Origin: Erwinia sp039023475
Lineage (GTDB): Bacteria; Pseudomonadota; Gammaproteobacteria; Enterobacterales; Enterobacteriaceae
Length of the DNA stretch: 64,000 nt
Direction of reading: 5' to 3'
Assembly: GCF_039023475.1 (NCBI RefSeq)
Contig: NZ_JBCHVB010000003.1
Coordinates: forward strand, 186,001 to 250,000
The notes beneath the pieces were generated by a model, which saw only the letters and a program-made list of their open reading frames with translations, made no database searches and was not told where the DNA came from. Positions 18,712-27,920 of this stretch are shown here, piece after piece. How positions within the stretch are numbered: position 1 is the first letter of the stretch; the number at the start of each line of letters is the position of its first letter. The translations under genes were made by a program, and so were the position numbers.

Positions 18712-19554
18712 TTAACGCTGCTCTGATTTCAGCCAGGCGATCTCATCTTTCCAGATGTCGGGCTGTACCGTTTCCAGAATCAGCGGGATACCGTCAAAAC
18801 GGCTGTCCTTCATCAGCCAGCTAAACACGGTCTTGCCAATATTGCCTTCACCCAGGCTGTGGTGGCGATCGACGCGGCTGGCAAACTGGCTTTTGGCATC
18901 ATTAAGATGCATGCCGCGCAGGTAGCGGAAGCCGACCACGCGCTCAAACTCCTCAAAGGTTTTGACGCAATCCTCTTCCGTTCGCAGATCGTAGCCGCCG
19001 GCAAAGGCGTGGCAGGTATCGATGCAGACGCCAATACGGGACTTATCTTCCACGCCGTCGATAATCTCGGCCAGATGTTCAAAGCGAAAGCCGAGGTTGC
19101 TTCCCTGTCCGGCCGTATTTTCAATCACCGCCGTCACGCCTTCGGTTTTATCCAGCACGATATTGACCGATTCGGCAATGCGCTTCAGGCACGCCGTTTC
19201 GTCGATCTTATTCAGGTGGCTGCCGGGGTGGAAATTGAGCAGCGACAGACCCAGCTGCTGGCAGCGGACAATTTCGTCCAGAAACGCCGCGCGGGATTTC
19301 TCCAGCGCTTCTTCCTCGGGATGCCCGAGGTTAATCAGAAAACTGTCGTGCGGCAGGATCTGGGCTGAGGTGTAGTGATATTTTTCGCAGGCCGCGCGGA
19401 AAGCTGTAATCACGGCATCAGTGAGCGGCGCGGCGCGCCACTGGCGCTGATTTTTAGTAAATAAAGCAAATGCCGTGGCTTCCAGTTCGTGCGCGCGCAG
19501 GACCGCCTGATCCACGCCGCCAGCTGCGCTGACGTGGGCACCGATATATTTCAT
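18712..19554 (-). CDS. nfo: Endonuclease IV (AP endonuclease)
   Basis: Nfo cleaves DNA 5' to abasic sites and acts in base-excision repair, including the SoxRS response in E. coli. The 280-residue TIM-barrel enzyme begins MKYIGAHVSAAGG. Metal and active-site blocks are visible: NFHPGSH, AVIENTAGQGSNLG, CIDTCHAFAGGYD, HLNDAK and VDRHHSLGEG, ending with LILET. The start is placed at 19554, preceded by AGGAG, rather than the upstream ATG at 19614, which adds 20 residues not seen in the family. A SoxS box was not identified. Confidence 0.95.
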   Translation of the reverse strand: MKYIGAHVSAAGGVDQAVLRAHELEATAFALFTKNQRQWRAAPLTDAVITAFRAACEKYHYTSAQILPHDSFLINLGHPEEEALEKSRAAFLDEIVRCQQLGLSLLNFHPGSHLNKIDETACLKRIAESVNIVLDKTEGVTAVIENTAGQGSNLGFRFEHLAEIIDGVEDKSRIGVCIDTCHAFAGGYDLRTEEDCVKTFEEFERVVGFRYLRGMHLNDAKSQFASRVDRHHSLGEGNIGKTVFSWLMKDSRFDGIPLILETVQPDIWKDEIAWLKSEQR

Positions 19555-19625
19555 GCCGTTTCTCCTGTTAGATTCTCTGCATCCAGGGATGCGGGCGCGA
19601 CATGATAACCGCAAACTGCCAGGAA

Positions 19626-20684
19626 TTATGACAACAAATGCTGGATAGTCAGATTGATTGCCCCGCCGCCGACGATCAGCCAGATAAACAGAAGCAGTCC
19701 CATCAGCAGAGGTTTTAACCCGGCGCGCTTCAACGCGCTGGCGTGTGTGGTCAGGCCAAGCGCGGCCATCGCCATCGCGAGCAGCAGGTTATCCAGCTGA
19801 TTTATCCCGCTCACCAGCGAGGAAGGCAGCAGATGCAGCGAATTAAACAGCGCCACGCCGATAAAGATCAGGGCAAACCAGGGGAAGGTCATTTTTCCCG
19901 TGGCGGCGCCGTTTGCGCTGGCTGTACTTCTGATTCTGGCGCTGAGCAGCAGCAGAAAGGGCGCCAGCATCATAACGCGCAGCATTTTTGCGATCACTGC
20001 CGCATTCTCCGTTTCAGGGCTGACGGCATGACCGGCCGCCACTACCTGCGCCACTTCATGCATGGTGGAGCCGGTAAACACTCCCCAATCCGTCAGCGAA
20101 ACGGCGGGCCAGACTGCGCTGACAAGCGGGTAGAGCAGGGGATAGATAAAAATGGCCAGCGTGCCGAAGATCACCACGGTGGCGATGGCGACTGCGACTT
20201 TTGACGGTTCCGCTTTGATCACGGGCTCCGTTGCCAGAATCGCCGCCGCGCCGCAGATGCTGCTGCCTGCGCCAATCAGCCAGACGGTATCCCGATCCAG
20301 CCCAAAGACGCGGCGGCCCAGCCAGCAGGCAAGCAGGAAGGTTGAGCTGAGAGTCAGCACATCGATCAGCACGCCGCTAAGGCCCACATCGGCAATTTGC
20401 TGAAAGGTCAGACGGAAGCCGTACAGGATAATCCCCAGACGCAGCAGATATTGCTTTGCGAACTGGACGCCCGGATGACAGCGGGTAGATAACTGAGCGT
20501 AAAAGGTGTTACCTATTATCATGCCGAAAAGGATAGCCAGCGTCAGCGCGCCCAGGCCCAGCGCGGTGACCTGGGGCAGGGTGCTCAGGCCCAGCGAGGC
20601 GGCGGCAATGGCCAGCGCCAGCAGCAGGCCGGGTACAGCATTTGAGGGTCCTGAAACGTGACGGGATAATGTTAATTCAGCCAT
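19626..20684 (-). CDS. yeiH: UPF0324 membrane protein YeiH
   Basis: This 352-residue inner-membrane protein of the PSE (putative sulfate exporter) family has about ten helices and the family blocks IGAGSSICGAAAI and GSTMHEVAQVVAAG. In several enterobacteria its gene is activated by the LysR regulator encoded next to it. Here it is divergent from a DUF1232 gene and yeiE. The transported substrate is not certain; sulfite or sulfate export is proposed for the family. Confidence 0.9.
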   Translation of the reverse strand: MAELTLSRHVSGPSNAVPGLLLALAIAAASLGLSTLPQVTALGLGALTLAILFGMIIGNTFYAQLSTRCHPGVQFAKQYLLRLGIILYGFRLTFQQIADVGLSGVLIDVLTLSSTFLLACWLGRRVFGLDRDTVWLIGAGSSICGAAAILATEPVIKAEPSKVAVAIATVVIFGTLAIFIYPLLYPLVSAVWPAVSLTDWGVFTGSTMHEVAQVVAAGHAVSPETENAAVIAKMLRVMMLAPFLLLLSARIRSTASANGAATGKMTFPWFALIFIGVALFNSLHLLPSSLVSGINQLDNLLLAMAMAALGLTTHASALKRAGLKPLLMGLLLFIWLIVGGGAINLTIQHLLS

Positions 20685-20788
20685 AGCGCAGCTCCTTATC
20701 TGATACCGCGAGTATGGGGAGAAATGGCTTAAAAGAGAAATTGATTATATATTTATAACTAACCACTATAAGTGATATGGAGGCTGAC

Positions 20789-21166
20789 ATGTTCTGGCGA
20801 GTGCGCAAATGGGTTAGCCTGTTTAAAAAAGATGTGCTTACCCTCTGGTACGCCTGTCGCGATCCGCGTACGCCGTCATGGGTGCCGCTGCTGGCAGGTG
20901 GGCTGGGCGTGTATGCCTTCAGCCCGCTCGATCTGATCCCCGACATCATTCCAATCGTTGGTCTGGCAGATGATGCGGTTATCGTCCCACTGGGCATCCG
21001 CTTGCTGCTTAAGCTGCTGCCGGCGGCGGTAAGGTCAGCGAGCCAGCAGCAGGCGGAACGGCAGCGGGCAAAAGGAAAAATCCTGATCGGCCGGTTCGGC
21101 GTCCTCTGCGTTTTGCTTCTCTGGGGTGGGATTACTGTTTATGTTGTTGAGCATTATCTGTCGTAA
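20789..21166 (+). CDS. DUF1232 (YkvA-type) small membrane protein
   Basis: The 125-residue protein contains the DUF1232 core SPLDLIPDIIPIVGLADDAVIV (split here as SPLDLIPDIIP and IVGLADD; about residues 45-70) and a C-terminal hydrophobic helix (about 104-122). The ATG at 20789 is preceded by GGAGG with five-base spacing, so it is preferred to the ATG at 20777 that overlaps this ribosome site. It stands first in a two-gene unit with yeiE, nine bases apart, and divergent from yeiH. E. coli lacks this gene between yeiH and yeiE. Its function is unknown. Confidence 0.8.
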   Translation: MFWRVRKWVSLFKKDVLTLWYACRDPRTPSWVPLLAGGLGVYAFSPLDLIPDIIPIVGLADDAVIVPLGIRLLLKLLPAAVRSASQQQAERQRAKGKILIGRFGVLCVLLLWGGITVYVVEHYLS

Positions 21167-21175
21167 GGAAAAGCG

Positions 21176-22042
21176 ATGCACATTACGTTAAGGCAGCTGG
21201 CGGTCTTCTGCGAGGTGCTGAAAAGCGGCTCGACCACGCAGGCTTCGCAGGGGCTGGCGCTCTCGCAGTCAGCCGTCAGCGCCGCGCTGGCCGATCTGGA
21301 AGGGCAGCTCAGCGTTCAGCTGTTTGATCGGGTAGGGAAGAGGCTGGTGGTCAACGAGCATGGCCGGCTGCTCTATCCCCGGGCGGTCGCGCTGCTTGAG
21401 CAGGCCACGGAGATCGAAATGCTCTTTCGCGAGGACAACGGCGCGCTGCGCGTCTACGCCAGCAGCACTATTGGTAACTACCTGCTGCCGGGGATGATTG
21501 CGGGGTGGCGGCGGGACTATCCCGACCTGCCGCTGGAGCTGAGCGTCGGTAACAGTCAGGACGTGATTAACGCGGTGGCGGATTTTCGCGTGGATATTGG
21601 CCTGATTGAAGGCCCTTGTCATATGACTAACCTGATCAGCGAGCCCTGGCTGGAGGATGAGCTGGTGGTGTTCGCCGCGCCCGGATCTGCGCTGTTTGAC
21701 CAGCCGGTTACGCTGAAAACGCTGGCCGGCGCGCCCTGGATCCTGCGCGAACACGGTTCCGGCACGCGTGAGATCGTCGACTATCTGCTGATGTCGCATC
21801 TGCCGCAATTTAAGCTGGCGCTGGAGCTGGGCAATTCAGAAGCGATCAAGCACGCCGTGCGTCATGATATGGGGATTAGCTGCCTCTCACGCCGGGTGGT
21901 GGAGGAGCAGCTCAGTCTGGGCTCGCTGAAAGAGGTGCCGGTCCCCTTGCCGAAGCTCACCCGCACGCTTTACCGCATTCATCATTGTCAGAAGCACCTT
22001 TCGCGCTCGCTGACGCGCTTTCTCAGCTACTGCACGGAATAA
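21176..22042 (+). CDS. yeiE: LysR-family regulator YeiE
   Basis: The 288-residue protein has an N-terminal winged HTH (QLAVFCEVLKSGS, then LSQSAVSAALADLE) and a type 2 periplasmic-binding effector domain. It matches E. coli YeiE in length and position and is expected to activate yeiH; in some enterobacteria it also affects iron, motility and sulfite responses. An AAGGAA ribosome site precedes the ATG. It is probably cotranscribed with the DUF1232 gene. Confidence 0.9.
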   Translation: MHITLRQLAVFCEVLKSGSTTQASQGLALSQSAVSAALADLEGQLSVQLFDRVGKRLVVNEHGRLLYPRAVALLEQATEIEMLFREDNGALRVYASSTIGNYLLPGMIAGWRRDYPDLPLELSVGNSQDVINAVADFRVDIGLIEGPCHMTNLISEPWLEDELVVFAAPGSALFDQPVTLKTLAGAPWILREHGSGTREIVDYLLMSHLPQFKLALELGNSEAIKHAVRHDMGISCLSRRVVEEQLSLGSLKEVPVPLPKLTRTLYRIHHCQKHLSRSLTRFLSYCTE

Positions 22043-22208
22043 GCTGTTTCAGGCGCACTTCCGTCACCGCTTGTCATGGGGAAACGGGCTGAAGCTTATA
22101 ATAGTGCGGCGATCATGAAGCTATCTTATAACAGGGCTGAATCGCTATCCCACCGGGAAGAGTTTGCTACAATCGCGCATTATTTTTCCCAGGACGCAGC
22201 ATTTCAAG

Positions 22209-23675
22209 ATGGTTCAGGACACAAAAACAACACAACAACCTGCGCTACGGCGTGAATTAAAGGCGCGTCATCTGACGATGATCGCCATTGGCGGTTCGAT
22301 TGGCACCGGCTTATTCGTTGCCTCAGGGGCGACTATCTCTCAGGCAGGTCCCGGCGGCGCGCTGCTCTCCTACGTGCTGATTGGGCTGATGGTCTATTTC
22401 CTGATGACCAGCCTTGGCGAGCTGGCGGCGTTTATGCCGGTCTCCGGCTCGTTCTCCACCTACGGCGCCAATTACGTTGAGGAAGGCTTCGGCTTCGCGC
22501 TGGGCTGGAACTACTGGTACAACTGGGCGGTGACCATCGCCGTTGATCTCGTCGCCTCGCAGCTGGTAATGACCTGGTGGTTCCCCGACACGCCGGGCTG
22601 GATCTGGAGCGCGCTGTTCCTCGGCCTGATTTTCCTGCTTAACTATATTTCGGTAAAAGGCTTCGGCGAAGCGGAATACTGGTTCTCGCTGATCAAAGTG
22701 GTCACCGTCATTATCTTTATCGCCGTGGGCGTACTGATGATCGCCGGGATCCTGCGCGGCGGCGAAGCGGCGGGCTGGCAGAACTGGCAGATCGGCGACG
22801 CGCCATTCTCCGGCGGCTTCTCGGCGATGATTGGCGTGGCGATGATCGTGGGCTTCTCCTTCCAGGGCACCGAACTGATCGGCATTGCCGCCGGAGAGTC
22901 TGAAGATCCGGCTAAAAATATCCCCCGCGCGGTGCGTCAGGTGTTCTGGCGTATCCTGCTGTTCTACGTGTTTGCGATTCTGGTGATCAGCCTGATTATC
23001 CCTTACACCGATCCAAGCCTGCTGCGTAATGAGGTTCAGGATATCAGCGTCAGTCCGTTTACGTTGGTTTTCCAGCATGCGGGCCTGCTTTCTGCGGCTG
23101 CGGTAATGAATGCGGTTATACTGACGGCGGTGCTGTCAGCCGGTAACTCCGGCATGTATGCCTCGACGCGGATGCTGTTTACCCTGGCGCGTGAAGGTAA
23201 AGCACCGCGCATTTTCGGCAAATTATCAAAAGGCGGCGTGCCGCGTAATGCGCTTTATGCCACGACGGTAGTGGCGGGCCTCTGCTTTCTGACCTCCATG
23301 TTTGGCAATCAGACCGTCTATCTCTGGCTGCTGAATACCTCCGGCATGACCGGTTTTATCGCCTGGCTTGGCATCGCTATCAGCCACTACCGCTTCCGTC
23401 GCGGCTACGTTGCGCAGGGCCACGATCTGGGCGACCTGCCGTACCGCTCAGGTTTCTTCCCGCTTGGCCCTATTTTCGCCTTTGTGCTCTGCCTGATTAT
23501 CACGCTCGGCCAGAACTATCAGGCTTTCCTGGCGGATCGCATTGACTGGTACGCCGTGGCGGCCACCTATATTGGCATCCCCCTGTTTCTGCTTATCTGG
23601 TTCGGCTACCGGCTGACGAAGAAATCCCGCTTCGTAAAATACAGCGAAATGACCTTTCCAAAGTTCGAAAAGTAA
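22209..23675 (+). CDS. lysP: Lysine-specific permease LysP
   Basis: LysP imports lysine with protons and, in E. coli, also holds CadC inactive when lysine is low. The 488-residue APC-family protein has 12 helices; the first carries the consensus GGSIGTGLFVASG, and GESEDPAKNIPRAVRQVFWRI lies in the central part (shown here only by its GESEDPAKNIP start). The ATG at 22209 gives the family N-terminus MVQDTKTT...LRRELKARHLT; a longer frame upstream has no homology. A TACAAT element at 22168-22173 could be the -10 box. A terminator follows. Confidence 0.96.
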   Translation: MVQDTKTTQQPALRRELKARHLTMIAIGGSIGTGLFVASGATISQAGPGGALLSYVLIGLMVYFLMTSLGELAAFMPVSGSFSTYGANYVEEGFGFALGWNYWYNWAVTIAVDLVASQLVMTWWFPDTPGWIWSALFLGLIFLLNYISVKGFGEAEYWFSLIKVVTVIIFIAVGVLMIAGILRGGEAAGWQNWQIGDAPFSGGFSAMIGVAMIVGFSFQGTELIGIAAGESEDPAKNIPRAVRQVFWRILLFYVFAILVISLIIPYTDPSLLRNEVQDISVSPFTLVFQHAGLLSAAAVMNAVILTAVLSAGNSGMYASTRMLFTLAREGKAPRIFGKLSKGGVPRNALYATTVVAGLCFLTSMFGNQTVYLWLLNTSGMTGFIAWLGIAISHYRFRRGYVAQGHDLGDLPYRSGFFPLGPIFAFVLCLIITLGQNYQAFLADRIDWYAVAATYIGIPLFLLIWFGYRLTKKSRFVKYSEMTFPKFEK

Positions 23676-23692
23676 GCCGGACAAAACACCCT

Positions 23693-23719
23693 AAGGCGCG
23701 GATTCCGCGCCTTTTTTTT
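23693..23719 (+). terminator. Intrinsic terminator of lysP
   Basis: AAGGCGCGG (23693-23701), loop ATT, CCGCGCCTT (23705-23713), followed by a T-run. It lies 17 bases after the stop. Confidence 0.93.
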
Positions 23720-23781
23720 ATCTTAAGCGTCAGAGGCTGACCGGCGACCAGAGAAGGGCATGGAGGGTAATAAATTTGATT

Positions 23782-23794
23782 GATAATGATTATC
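23782..23794. promoter_or_regulatory. Fur box upstream of the iron ABC genes
   Basis: GATAATGATTATC is a perfect 6-1-6 inverted repeat matching the core of the Fur consensus GATAATGATAATCATTATC. It lies about 90 bases before the permease gene, in an AT-rich segment after the lysP terminator, so iron-replete Fur should repress the unit. Confidence 0.85.
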
Positions 23795-23886
23795 GTTTGC
23801 TTTATTGTTACCGCCGTCACTTTTCCACCGCCGCCGCCTTAGCCCAGGGGCGACTGCTGGCGTACATCAGCTAAACAGGTATTAAC

Positions 23887-24969
23887 ATGAGCGTAAGCCA
23901 CGACACGACCCATAGCGCAGTTCAGCCGCGTGCTGAGGGCACTATGGGCCGCTACCATCAGCTGCTGCGTTATCGTCTTATGATGATGAGCATACTGCTG
24001 CTGGCGATCTTCGCCTCGCTGGTGCTGGACTTCACGCTGGGTCCGGCCGGACTGTCGCTTGAGGTGCTGTGGCAGGCGCTGCTGTCACCGGCGAACGTCG
24101 ATATGGGCACGCAGGTTATCGTCTGGGATATCCGGCTGCCCTATGCGCTGATGGCGATAGTGGTGGGGCTGGCGCTCGGCCTTGCCGGTGCGGAAATGCA
24201 AACCATCCTGAATAACCCGCTGGCCAGCCCCTTTACGCTGGGGGTCTCTTCGGCGGCGGCGTTCGGCGCCGCGCTGGCTATCGTGCTGGGCATCGGTATT
24301 CCGGGTATCCCCGGCCAGTGGTTTATTTCCGCCAACGCCTTTGTTTTTGCGCTTTTCGCCGCGCTGATGCTGGACGGCGTTACCCGCTGGACTCAGGTGG
24401 CCACTTCGGGCGTGGTGCTGTTCGGTATTGCGCTGGTCTTTACCTTCAACGCGCTGGTCTCCATGATGCAGTTTATCGCCAGCGAAGATACCCTTCAGGG
24501 GCTGGTCTTCTGGACCATGGGCAGCCTGGCCCGCGCTTCCTGGGAAAAGCTGGGCGTGCTGACGCTGGCGCTGGTGATCCTGGTGCCTTTCTCCATGCTG
24601 AACTGCTGGAAGCTGACGGCGCTGCGTCTGGGTGAGGATCGCGCGGTCAGCTTCGGCATTGACGTACGGCGTCTGCGCCTGGGCACGCTGCTGCGTATCA
24701 GTATTCTCTCCGCGCTGGCGGTGGCGTTCGTCGGCCCGATTGGCTTTATCGGTCTGGTGGCCCCGCACATCGCCCGCATGATCTTCGGTGAGGATCACCG
24801 CTTCTATCTTCCTGCCAGTGCCCTGACGGGAGCACTTATCCTGTCGATGGCCTCGGTGGTGTCGAAAAATCTGATCCCGGGCGTCATTATTCCGGTCGGC
24901 ATCGTCACCTCGCTGGTGGGCGTGCCGTTCTTCCTGAGCATTATTCTGCGTCACCGGGGGACTGTCTGA
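23887..24969 (+). CDS. FecCD-family iron-chelate ABC permease
   Basis: The 360-residue protein is a BtuC/FecCD-type permease with about nine or ten helices after a 30-residue polar N-terminus. Family marks include RLPYALMAIVVGLALGLAG, NNPLASPFTLGVSS and the ATPase-contact region GPIGFIGLVAPHIAR. Such permeases normally work as dimers with an ATPase and a periplasmic binding protein; here only one permease gene and one ATPase gene are present. The Fur box upstream and cirA downstream point to ferric-siderophore import. Its exact substrate cannot be told. Its stop overlaps the ATPase start by one base. Confidence 0.88.
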   Translation: MSVSHDTTHSAVQPRAEGTMGRYHQLLRYRLMMMSILLLAIFASLVLDFTLGPAGLSLEVLWQALLSPANVDMGTQVIVWDIRLPYALMAIVVGLALGLAGAEMQTILNNPLASPFTLGVSSAAAFGAALAIVLGIGIPGIPGQWFISANAFVFALFAALMLDGVTRWTQVATSGVVLFGIALVFTFNALVSMMQFIASEDTLQGLVFWTMGSLARASWEKLGVLTLALVILVPFSMLNCWKLTALRLGEDRAVSFGIDVRRLRLGTLLRISILSALAVAFVGPIGFIGLVAPHIARMIFGEDHRFYLPASALTGALILSMASVVSKNLIPGVIIPVGIVTSLVGVPFFLSIILRHRGTV

Positions 24970-25754
24970 TGGAGGGAATGACGATCGGCGGTTTTCACGC
25001 CGGGTATCCGAAGCGAAAAATTATCAGCAATCTCAACGTGCCGCTGCTGCCGAGGGGAAAAATCACCGTTCTGCTCGGCCCTAACGGCTGCGGAAAATCA
25101 ACGCTGATGCGTGCGCTGGCGGGGCTTAACCGTGCCGAAGGCGAGCTCTGGCTGAACGGCGAAGAGCTGATGGCGCTGCCGTTCGCCCGCCGCGCCGAGC
25201 GTGTGGTTTATCTGCCGCAGTCGCTGCCGGCGGGCGTGCACCTGCACGTGCTGGAGTCGATCATCGTGGCCCAGCGTGCTTCCGGCGGGCGCAGCAACGC
25301 GGCCAGCGAAGCGGAGGTGATGGCACTGTTGGAACAGCTGGGCATCGCCCACCTCGCGCTGAGCTATCTTGACCAGCTTTCCGGCGGACAAAAACAGCTG
25401 GTCGGCCTGGCGCAGTCGCTTATCCGACGGCCGGATCTGCTATTACTGGATGAACCGCTGAGCGCCCTTGATTTAAATTATCAGTTTCACGTTATGGATT
25501 TAGTTCGCCGGGAAACCAGGCTGCGTAATATGGTCACCGTCGTTGTCGTCCACGATATTAATATTGCGCTTCGCCACGCTGAACACGTGCTGATGCTGCA
25601 AAAAGGCGAATTAATTGCCGATGGCCTGCCGGAAGAGGTGATCACCCCCGAAAGTCTGGCGCAGGTCTACGGCGTGAGAGGGCGCATCGAGCGCTGCTCT
25701 CAGGGAACGCCGCAGGTACTGATAGATGGTCTGGTAACAGAACCTGCTATCTGA
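24969..25754 (+). CDS. FecE/FepC-type ABC ATPase for iron chelates
   Basis: The 261-residue ATPase has Walker A GPNGCGKS near residue 37, signature LSGGQKQL near 137, Walker B LLLLDEPLSALD near 158 and the switch His in VVHDIN. It overlaps the permease gene by one base and should power the same importer. Family relatives serve ferric-siderophore and heme uptake. No binding-protein gene follows; the next gene is cirA after 158 bases. Confidence 0.88.
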   Translation: MEGMTIGGFHAGYPKRKIISNLNVPLLPRGKITVLLGPNGCGKSTLMRALAGLNRAEGELWLNGEELMALPFARRAERVVYLPQSLPAGVHLHVLESIIVAQRASGGRSNAASEAEVMALLEQLGIAHLALSYLDQLSGGQKQLVGLAQSLIRRPDLLLLDEPLSALDLNYQFHVMDLVRRETRLRNMVTVVVVHDINIALRHAEHVLMLQKGELIADGLPEEVITPESLAQVYGVRGRIERCSQGTPQVLIDGLVTEPAI

Positions 25755-25829
25755 AGCAGTTGATTAATGGATGGCGTAATACCGTCCAGTAATAAAGAAA
25801 TTAACCGGAAACAATACCGGAAATAATGA

Positions 25830-25845
25830 GCGGAGATCACTCCGC
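25830..25845. other. Short hairpin between ABC ATPase gene and cirA
   Basis: GCGGAG and CTCCGC flank ATCA, then CGTTTTC follows. It could be a weak terminator or attenuate readthrough from the ABC genes into cirA. The cirA promoter presumably lies in 25846-25900; no clear Fur box was found there. Confidence 0.35.
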
Positions 25846-25912
25846 CGTTTTCATGTGAGCAAATTAAATTATCCATGTATTAAGAGCGCTTTTATACCTC
25901 AAGGAGAATTAT

Positions 25913-27880
25913 ATGTTCAGGTTGAATCCCATTGTACGTTGTGGACTTTGCGCGTCCGCGCTCGCCTTTACTTTTTCGGCGGCGGCGAATGAGTCCGGGA
26001 CGAATGAAGATACGCTGGTGGTGACGGCTTCTGCCGTCGAAGTGAATCTGAAAGATGCCCCTGCCAGCATCAGCGTCATCACCGCCGAAGATATTCAGCG
26101 CAAGCCGGTGCAGAATCTGCGGGATGTCCTGCGCGATGTGCCCGGCGTTCAGCTCACTAACGAGGGCGACAACCGCAAAGGCGTGAGCCTGCGCGGTCTG
26201 GACAGCAGCTATACGCTCATTCTGATCGACGGCAAACGCGTCAACTCGCGCAACGCGGTTTTCCGCCATAACGATTTCGACCTGAACTGGATCCCCGCCG
26301 ATGCCATTGAGCGCATCGAAGTTGTACGCGGCCCGATGTCTTCCCTGTATGGTTCAGACGCGCTGGGCGGCGTGGTGAATATCATCACGCGTAAGGTAGG
26401 CAAAGCCTGGCACGGTACTTTGAGCGCGGATACCACGGTGCAGGAGCACCGCGATCGCGGCGACAGCTATAACGGCAACTTTTTTACCAGCGGGCCGATT
26501 ATTGACGGTCTGCTCGGCGTGAAGGTTTACGGCAGCCTGGGCAAGCGTGAAAAAGACGAACAGCAAACGTCTTCCACCTCTGACAGCGGCCTGTCGCCGC
26601 GTATTGAAGGCTATACCGCCCGTGACGGCAACGTCGAGTTTGCCCTGACGCCTACCGACAATCAGGATATGACGTTCGGCTACGGCTTCGATCGCCAGGA
26701 TCGTGATTCAGACTCGCTGAATAAAAATCGCGTTGAGCGGCAGAATTACGCTATTGGTCATGATGGACGCTGGGACTGGGGCAATACCGAGCTGCGCTTT
26801 TACGGCGATCGCGTGGATAACTACACTGGCGGTGACAATATCGTCGCCAAAAATAACTCGCTGGACGGAAAACTGATTCTGCCGCTGGGCGACTATAACC
26901 AGCTGCTGACCTTTGGCGGTGAAGCACGCCACGATAAGCTGGAAGATCCGCTCAACCTGCAAGGCAGCGGCAGCACTTCAGCCAGCCAGTATGCGCTGTT
27001 TGTGGAAGACGAATGGCGGATTTTCGACTCGCTGGCGCTGACGACCGGCGTGCGCATGGACGATCATCAGACCTATGGCGACCACTGGAGCCCGCGCGCC
27101 TATCTGGTTTACAGCGCCACCGATACGGTGACGGTGAAAGGGGGCTGGGCAAACGCCTTTAAGGCGCCGTCGCTTCTGCAACTCAGCCCCGACTGGCAGT
27201 CTAACTCCTGCCGCGGCGCCTGTTCCGTTGTCGGCAGTAAAGATCTGAAGCCGGAGACCAGCGAAAGCTTCGAGCTGGGCATCTATTACGCCGGTGATGA
27301 AGGATTACTGGATGGCGTAACCGGCAGCGTCACCGCGTTCCAGAACAATATGGACGATATGATCAATATCGCGCGTACGCCGAATGCGGCGCTCGCGCCG
27401 ACCTACCCTAACTTCGTTGGCTTTAACGAGAGCGGCAATCCTGTATTCCGCTATTACAACGTGAATAAAGCGCGCATTACGGGTGTGGAAACCGAGCTGA
27501 AAATCCCGTTCTCAGAAGCCTGGAAGCTGACGCTCAATTACACCTATTCCGACGGGCGTGATTTAAGCGATGGCGGCAACAAGCCGCTGCAAGAGCTGCC
27601 GCTGCATACCGCAAACGGTACGGTCGACTGGACGCCGCTTCAGGACTGGTCGTTCTACCTGCAGGCCAACTACACCGGCCAGCGTCGTACGCTGAATGAT
27701 GATGGCGTCACGCCGGGCGGCTATATGCTCTGGAACACGGGCGCAAGCTGGAAGGTGAACAAAGCCGTGAAAATCAGGGCAGGCGTGCTGAATCTGGCGG
27801 ATAAAGATCTGAACAGGGACAGCTACAGCTATAACGAAGATGGCCGCCGCTACTTTGCGGCCGTGGACTACACCTTCTGA
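25913..27880 (+). CDS. cirA: Catecholate siderophore TonB-dependent receptor CirA
   Basis: CirA is an outer-membrane beta-barrel that imports iron complexes of catechols such as dihydroxybenzoylserine, and is the colicin Ia/Ib receptor in E. coli. The 655-residue protein has a signal peptide (about 1-25), a TonB box region (EDTLVVTAS), a plug domain (KDAPASISVITAEDIQRKPVQN by start, then RGLDSSYTLILIDGKRVNSR by start) and a barrel ending in the aromatic signature YFAAVDYTF. AAGGAG precedes the ATG. Close similarity to the E. coli sequence and its position near lysP support the name. Confidence 0.95.
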   Translation: MFRLNPIVRCGLCASALAFTFSAAANESGTNEDTLVVTASAVEVNLKDAPASISVITAEDIQRKPVQNLRDVLRDVPGVQLTNEGDNRKGVSLRGLDSSYTLILIDGKRVNSRNAVFRHNDFDLNWIPADAIERIEVVRGPMSSLYGSDALGGVVNIITRKVGKAWHGTLSADTTVQEHRDRGDSYNGNFFTSGPIIDGLLGVKVYGSLGKREKDEQQTSSTSDSGLSPRIEGYTARDGNVEFALTPTDNQDMTFGYGFDRQDRDSDSLNKNRVERQNYAIGHDGRWDWGNTELRFYGDRVDNYTGGDNIVAKNNSLDGKLILPLGDYNQLLTFGGEARHDKLEDPLNLQGSGSTSASQYALFVEDEWRIFDSLALTTGVRMDDHQTYGDHWSPRAYLVYSATDTVTVKGGWANAFKAPSLLQLSPDWQSNSCRGACSVVGSKDLKPETSESFELGIYYAGDEGLLDGVTGSVTAFQNNMDDMINIARTPNAALAPTYPNFVGFNESGNPVFRYYNVNKARITGVETELKIPFSEAWKLTLNYTYSDGRDLSDGGNKPLQELPLHTANGTVDWTPLQDWSFYLQANYTGQRRTLNDDGVTPGGYMLWNTGASWKVNKAVKIRAGVLNLADKDLNRDSYSYNEDGRRYFAAVDYTF

Positions 27881-27881
27881 T

Positions 27882-27904
27882 AAAAAGGCTGGGATTCCAG
27901 CCTT
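27882..27904 (-). terminator. Intrinsic terminator, best fit for the fghA side
   Basis: AAGGCTGG (27885-27892) and CCAGCCTT (27897-27904) with loop GATT. On the minus strand five T follow the stem, so it can end leftward transcripts from fghA; on the plus strand it directly follows the cirA stop but has only two T. Confidence 0.7.
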
Positions 27905-27920
27905 CAGACGGCTGATGAAG

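Noticed and set aside
24085..24954. 289-codon minus-strand open frame
   Set aside because: Antisense shadow of the FecCD permease gene, with Gln/His/Arg-rich nonsense composition.
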